Shown piece after piece: positions 59,701 through 64,000 of a DNA stretch of 64,000 bases. Source of the stretch: CAVPDE01 sp963707125 (GTDB taxonomy: Bacteria; Desulfobacterota; DSM-4660; Desulfatiglandales; HGW-15). The stretch lies in NCBI GenBank assembly GCA_963707125.1, contig CAVPOU010000004.1, positions 186,001 to 250,000 on the forward strand, written 5' to 3'. The notes beneath the pieces are model-generated. The model did not search any database. It worked only from the letters and a program-made list of their open reading frames with translations, and had not been told where the DNA came from. Each line of letters opens with the position of its first letter. Within the stretch, counting starts at the first letter, position 1. The position numbers were made by a program, and so were the translations under genes.

Positions 59701-60148
59701 CGGCCTTGAGTGTTCCTTCATAAAGAAGCCACTGGATGCAATCGTCACTTCTCAACGCCGTGGCCTTGGATGCATTTCGTGGTCTTCATGGCTTCGGCAG
59801 CGTGTCGCACGGTCGCCCGATTGGATCCCTGCTCCAAGTCGTCAGTTCTCACCCTCTGAGCGGAAGAGAATCTCGGGACCAGGAATCATTCCATTTTCAA
59901 CCTCAGCCATATCCCACGCGACCTAACACAGTCCTGATTGCATGCTCTAATCGGCATCTTTCCGATCCTCGCGCGACTATCGATCGTTATACTTAAATTT
60001 TGAGGTAGTCCTGAAGGCGCGCGATTAGCAGTTGTAATCGAACCCATGAATTCTCCTCACAAAATCATCTTCACTCGAATAGCAGGGTTTCCACACCTGT
60101 ACCAAGAAGGCAGTTAATTTGCGCACCGGAAACACTCCTCTTACTGTT
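59701..60148. other. Gene-free stretch
   Basis: About 450 bases in which I see no gene, strong hairpin or repeat; may include further decayed remains of the creatininase locus. Confidence 0.4.
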
Positions 60149-61258
60149 TCAATCATCGAGGAGCAAGGGGAACCATGGCATAGCGGGTCTTGGTTTAGAG
60201 GCCGGGTCGGTCGGGTTCGTCCTTGTTCTATACTCCCGGAGGTTGCTGAACCTATCCCCATCCTTATCACCAGAGGCATCGTTAACCAAGGGGTTCAGGC
60301 CGTATTGCACCTCCCACACATCAGGCATTCCATCCCCATCATCATCAGAAGATTTTTCTCCGTTCCACCCTGCTAACCTTACCCATAACCACCACGCAGT
60401 ATAGGCTTTGCGGTTCGCATTGAGGGGTTGACTGTGAGCTGACACACAGGTATACCAGTCAACCCCCTCTGTGTGGGCTGTTTCCCATTCTATGGCCCAA
60501 TTGGCCCCATCATTCCAGGCATTGCTGTCGCCATTACTGTCATAACCACAACTGTCGAGGACATATTTGTCCCCAAAATACTCGCCGTCAGGGTTGTAGC
60601 ATTCTATATCATAGAAGTCATACAGGATCTTATTGTTCGCGATGCAAAAGTTTCTTATTTGCCGGTTCCTGAGGTGCACATTTCCTGCTTCCCCACTCCC
60701 ATTCGCATGCCCTGTCATATAGACGAATTTCACGTTTGGGTAGTCGATCTCCAACTGGTTCATCAGCGAGAGGTATAGATCGATATTCTCTTCCGTAGTG
60801 TCTACTTGTCCGCACCATGACCAGATAATCACATTGACGTCTGCATTGGCCGGGTTGTCGAGATAAGCTCTGGTTCTTTGCGCCCAGGTGCTTCGGTCCG
60901 GATTGCCCAGATCTCCGGCTGCGAAATAGTCCTGAAGATCCAGTGCACTGTTGCTCCCACCATTGTTCCATGCAAATAGGTCCGTGGGAAGGTTGAGGCC
61001 CAGCCCACCGTTATTGACAAAGCCGACCAAGCCTGTCATGCCATCTGTTAATTGGCTGCCGTGTGAGGTGTGGCCATAGGCAATGTGAAGAGTCGTCTTT
61101 GCCTGATTTATTGCTGATTCGGGAATCTCTCTGATATTCGTGCAGGTGTGATCGATAATTATCGGGTCTGCAAAACAGACCGAATAGATAGAGGTCACGG
61201 TCAGCAGAACCCATAAAAAGCTTAGAATTTTGAAAAAATAGAATCTCTTATCTGTCAT
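60149..61258 (-). CDS. Secreted protein with C-terminal calcium-type EF-hand-like repeats
   Basis: 369 residues from the ATG at 61258 (GGGGAG upstream); signal peptide FFKILSFLWVLLTVTSIYSVCFA. The main domain starts IIDHTCTNIREIPESAINQAKTTLHIAYGHTSHGSQ and contains IIWSWCGQVDTTEENIDLYLSLMNQLE and YMTGHANGSGE. It resembles SGNH/GDSL-type secreted domains in layout (early GHTSHGSQ, later Asp/His), but I cannot assign the catalytic residues firmly. The end DDDGDGMPDVWEVQYGLNPLVNDASGDKDGDRFSNLREYRTRTNP is a thrombospondin-3/dockerin-like calcium-binding repeat common in exported proteins. Alone in its region. Confidence 0.75.
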   Translation of the reverse strand: MTDKRFYFFKILSFLWVLLTVTSIYSVCFADPIIIDHTCTNIREIPESAINQAKTTLHIAYGHTSHGSQLTDGMTGLVGFVNNGGLGLNLPTDLFAWNNGGSNSALDLQDYFAAGDLGNPDRSTWAQRTRAYLDNPANADVNVIIWSWCGQVDTTEENIDLYLSLMNQLEIDYPNVKFVYMTGHANGSGEAGNVHLRNRQIRNFCIANNKILYDFYDIECYNPDGEYFGDKYVLDSCGYDSNGDSNAWNDGANWAIEWETAHTEGVDWYTCVSAHSQPLNANRKAYTAWWLWVRLAGWNGEKSSDDDGDGMPDVWEVQYGLNPLVNDASGDKDGDRFSNLREYRTRTNPTDPASKPRPAMPWFPLLLDD

Positions 61259-61712
61259 TTTCGCACTCCCCCGATATTCGCTAGAGCTGAGCTTGTCTTT
61301 GGTTAGGCACAGAACCATTTCACCCGAAGCAGGCATTATACCCTCTCTTTTTGACTCTGTACATGGACTACCCCATTCGATCCATTTAGTCGCGTACCTA
61401 AGAAAAGCATTCGCGCAGCGTTGTTGTCGGTAAATCGGCTGCCACGTGCTCTTCTGCCGAAGAGGACAGCCAATGGCTTCCCAAATAATCGGAACCTGAG
61501 CATACCCTCGAAAGCTGAATCTTCAGATTAACCGTCCGAATGGAAGCTTGCGTATCGAAGTCATAGGTCACAGGTGTCGAAGGAGGCAATAGGCTGGCAT
61601 CACAAATCTTCAATCCGAGCTGGGGTGAATTTGACAACTGCTTGGGCGGAGCGGTATATTCCCCACAATGCCTCATGAAACGACGATGAGATATGGGGGG
61701 CGAAAGGGCATC
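61259..61712. other. Gene-free stretch
   Basis: About 450 bases without a recognisable gene between divergent units; it should contain promoters for the secreted protein and the DUF433/DUF5615 pair, but none is clear. Confidence 0.4.
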
Positions 61713-61952
61713 ATGATGGAAAAGAACCTTATCATTTCAGACCCACAGGTTATGCTAGGAAAACCTGTCATAGCCGGCACCAGGATAACCGTGGAGCTAG
61801 TCTTGGAAAAGCTTGCAGCAGGTGAGACTGTTGAGCAGATCCTTGAAGCTCACCCAAAACTCACCCGTGAAAAGATTCAGGCCGCCTTGCGTTTCGCTGC
61901 GGAGGCTTTGCGATCTGACGTTGTCTATCCAGTTGCTGAGGCTGGTGCTTGA
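61713..61952 (+). CDS. DUF433 protein, putative antitoxin
   Basis: About 79 residues (ATG at 61713 or 61716). DUF433 signature: DPQVMLGKPVIAGTRITVELVLEKLAAGETVEQILEAHPKLTREKIQAALRFAAEAL, a small helix-turn-helix fold. DUF433 proteins are typical partners of DUF5615 PIN-like proteins, and here the next gene starts inside its stop codon (TTGA). Confidence 0.88.
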   Translation: MMEKNLIISDPQVMLGKPVIAGTRITVELVLEKLAAGETVEQILEAHPKLTREKIQAALRFAAEALRSDVVYPVAEAGA

Positions 61953-62305
61953 AATTCGTAGCCGATGAGAGCGTAGACTATCAGATCGTCTCCCGTCTGC
62001 GGGAAGATGGTCATGAGGTTATCTATATTGCAGAGACGCAATCTGGTGCCTCAGACAATTCAGTATTGAACCAAGCGAACCTCCAACAGGCCGTTCTATT
62101 GACATCTGATAAGGATTTTGGTGATCTTGTATTCAGGCAAAACCTTGTCTCTAGAGGGATTTTGCTCCTCCGCATAGCAGGGTTACCCCAAGAAAGAAAG
62201 GCAGCGATTGTAGCGGAGGCCATCCGTAAGCATGGTGCTGCGATGCCAGGAGCGTTCACCGTCTTGACTCCCACGACCATTCGCATACGGCATAAGGATT
62301 CTTGA
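61949..62305 (+). CDS. DUF5615 PIN-like protein, putative toxin
   Basis: 118 residues, TTG start overlapping the DUF433 stop. FVADESVDYQIVSRLREDGHEVIYIAE gives the first acidic site; VLLTSDKDFGDLVFRQ has the second, SDKDFG, conserved in the family; ends with FTVLTPTTIRIR. The pair appears intact, unlike the other PIN modules in the window. Confidence 0.88.
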   Translation: MKFVADESVDYQIVSRLREDGHEVIYIAETQSGASDNSVLNQANLQQAVLLTSDKDFGDLVFRQNLVSRGILLLRIAGLPQERKAAIVAEAIRKHGAAMPGAFTVLTPTTIRIRHKDS

Positions 62306-62636
62306 CTCTTAGAACAAGCTTTCACCTTTTTTGGCATTAAACCGGCGAGTGCTTTATTTTGTCTCTCCCTTTTGGGTGATTAGACTAACGTCAGAAGCCT
62401 ATCGCTCGCACAGGAAATCGTCAGGTTTTCGGTTCCCAAATGCGAAAAAAAGGTTGAGGGAGCCCACCTTTAGAGATCATGCAAAACTGCCTTTGCAGCG
62501 ATCAATGGTATCCTCCCCGTCGGCCACCCAATTCTTCCTCACAGTCCAGCAAGACTTCATAACGAAAAAGGTGTAACATAAAAGGCTTGGAGAACGTTCA
62601 ACCCTTTACAAACCCTTAGAAAAAGGATGTTCGTCA
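62306..62636. other. Gene-free stretch upstream of the integrase
   Basis: 330 bases; no gene or strong repeat seen. Confidence 0.4.
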
Positions 62637-63474
62637 TGAAAGTATCCCAAGCCGCAAAGTCTTTTCTTGATTACCACAGGATGAATTCGAAAAAAAAACA
62701 CGCTCAGGAATTACCTCTACCTTCTCACCGAGTTTTCTGCCCAATTTGGTGACAGGGAGGCGGAATCCCTGACCTCGGAGGAGATCCTGTCCTTCTTGGG
62801 CCACCTCACTGAAGGACTCAAGCAGTCCACCAAAAGACTCCGATTTTCTCTTCTTCGCGCGTTTTTCACCTTCATCATAAACACAGGCAATGAGAGATTC
62901 CCAAATCCCTGTGATTCACTGATGCTTAGGAAGATCTTCAAAGACTACAGACCCGTCCCCTGGAAAATCGTGGAAAAAGAAACCGTCGATGAAATCATCT
63001 TTCGGACTCCAGATCAAAGAAACAGACTCATCTTGGAATTGATGGCACGGGGAGGGATGAGAATTGGGGAAGTTCTTAAACTGACTCCCTCTGATATTGA
63101 CGGGGGTAGAATCAGCATCCAGGCACCCAAGAGTGGTCGGCAAACCGAGGTCGTTTTTGTCCCTCAAAAGCTGGCCCATCGATTAGGCGAATACATCCGG
63201 CAGAAAGGAGCAGAGCCGAAGGAAAAGATCTTTTCCATTTCCTACCCTGCGGCGAGAATGGTTGTAAAAAAGGCAGGGGAACTCGTTGGGATCAGCCTCA
63301 GGCCCCATGATCTGAGAAGACGTGCCGCTACCTATGCCTCAAGAGCGGGAACGCCGATTGAGATCGTGAGCAAAGTCATTCTCAGGCATGCGAAACTAGA
63401 TCACCACCCAGCGTTATCTTGGAAAGGTCACGGATTTGGAGGCAATGAGCTGGATTGAGAGCCTGCACGGATAA
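62637..63474 (+). pseudogene. Tyrosine recombinase/integrase with two frameshifts
   Basis: Translation starting at 62637 gives MKVSQAAKSFLDYHRMNSK, then a run of nine A (about 62690-62698) shifts the frame; with eight A it continues NTLRNYLYLLTEFSAQFGDREAE into the long frame. The catalytic domain has R in GGMRIGEV, H and R in HDLRRRAATY and H in ILRHAKL. At about 63398 a second shift hides TTQRYLGKVTDLEAMSWIESLHG with the nucleophile Tyr; the restored frame stops at 63474. Both changes lie at short runs. Either an inactivated site-specific recombinase or sequence errors. Confidence 0.82.
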
Positions 63475-63478
63475 ACGT

Positions 63479-63515
63479 CAGAGGCCGGGGCATCTTTTTG
63501 ATCCCGGCCTCTTCT
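63479..63515. terminator. Terminator-like hairpin after the integrase
   Basis: AGAGGCCGGG ... CCCGGCCTCT (stem 63480-63489 with 63503-63512) with a T-rich loop; the run behind it (TCTAAGG) is not strongly T-rich. Confidence 0.55.
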
Positions 63516-63778
63516 AAGGATTATTACCAAGTCTTGAATTGGCAGTTCAAATATGCCTCGACCCAATACGTATCGTATTATTCAGTTCCCGCCTTGGTTT
63601 TTGCACGGCAGCTTAGTTGTTGAAATCTATCGCTGGCACGTTGTTGCTGCAGCAGGGTGGGCCAATTTTCCGGGGTCTTCCTGGGTGATTCCTCCGGCTG
63701 CAGGATGCAGAGGATCAATTTGTCCTCATTTGCTTCTTCCCTTGACTCCGACAGACGTTGCCGCAGTAGCCATAGTAT
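63516..63778. other. Gene-free stretch
   Basis: No recognisable gene between the terminator and the end of the aldo/keto reductase. Confidence 0.4.
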
Positions 63779-64000
63779 TCAGTTCTTGTAGAACTCGAGA
63801 TCCGGGCCGGCGAAGGGGGCCACCGCGTCGATGCGTTTCTGGCGTTCGGCCTGATTCCAGTTCCATGTTTTGCGCGCTATGGCAGCATTTTGGGAAACCT
63901 GTTGGACGCTTTCCATACCACTGACAAGGGTGGTGATGGGCAGGGACCACACGAAGCCGAAGACATCCTCCACGGAAAGAACCGCCGGTATTATCGGCTT
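63779..64000 (-). CDS. Aldo/keto reductase, C-terminal part (runs off the window)
   Basis: The last 73 codons are visible: SVEDVFGFVWSLPITTLVSGMESVQQVSQNAAIARKTWNWNQAERQKRIDAVAPFAGPDLEFYKN. The phrase WSLPITTLVSGMES corresponds to the NADP-pyrophosphate-binding region of aldo/keto reductases near their end, and the rest is the usual C-terminal helix pattern. Start and active site are beyond the window. Confidence 0.7.
   Translation of the reverse strand, partial: KPIIPAVLSVEDVFGFVWSLPITTLVSGMESVQQVSQNAAIARKTWNWNQAERQKRIDAVAPFAGPDLEFYKN

Noticed and set aside
62331..62576. 81-residue plus-strand frame before the integrase
   Set aside because: No ribosome site, composition random, no recognisable motif.

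Overview
The window looks like a chromosomal piece of an anaerobic Desulfobacterota-type (deltaproteobacterial) organism with moderate-to-high GC. The inference rests on gene content: an Rnf complex with a tetraheme cytochrome c, a selenocysteine formate dehydrogenase with NuoE/NuoF-type partners, a sensory [FeFe]-hydrogenase-like protein, a four-subunit 2-oxoacid:ferredoxin oxidoreductase, and a branched-chain-type ABC importer next to an acyl-CoA synthetase. No rRNA, tRNA or CRISPR array was seen.

Layout. 1-3.1 kb: housekeeping genes on the minus strand (start of a membrane protein, fmt, def), then an HD-domain protein and a TonB-like protein. 3.1-14.5 kb: a plastic region holding an AbgT transporter that looks acquired, duplicated blocks (HD/TonB/promoter block; PIN plus response regulator block), broken genes (cyclase, DUF488, PIN, HEPN, response regulator fragments), three small toxin-antitoxin-like modules and a seven-repeat RCC1 protein. 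14.5-21.5 kb: a minus-strand operon, substrate-binding protein, two permeases, two ATPases, acyl-CoA synthetase. 22-25.5 kb: dnaJ-like gene, PP-loop gene, coiled-coil membrane protein, rseC-like gene.

26-43.9 kb is the centrepiece: 17 genes on the minus strand from fdhF through nuoE, a hydrogenase-like sensor with DRTGG/PHP/ATPase regulators, an hndB-like gene, a NuoF-GltD fusion, a tetraheme cytochrome and rnfCDGEA to an RnfB-GltD fusion. The likely logic is that formate, NAD(P)H and ferredoxin exchange electrons in a soluble, possibly bifurcating complex, and Rnf couples ferredoxin/NAD(H) exchange to an ion gradient. 44-47 kb: korDABC feeds reduced ferredoxin. 47.1-48.6 kb: a PurF-like protein without its glutaminase cysteine.

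49-57 kb: a sigma-54 activator, a textbook -24/-12 promoter and a histidine kinase / response regulator-TPR / TrkA / TrkA / TrkH / Cys-rich protein / TrkA potassium-uptake operon. 57-64 kb: DMT exporter, MarR-GNAT fusion, secreted protein, DUF433/DUF5615 pair, a frameshifted integrase, and the end of an aldo/keto reductase.

The region is rich in small non-autonomous mobile elements. One family (4 copies, about 155-210 bp, GTAA ends, 8-bp target duplications) carries a second, independently mobile 27-30 bp hairpin. Another (about 122 bp, TA duplication) can be proven by an empty site in a duplicated copy. Several sit exactly at start or stop codons inside operons.
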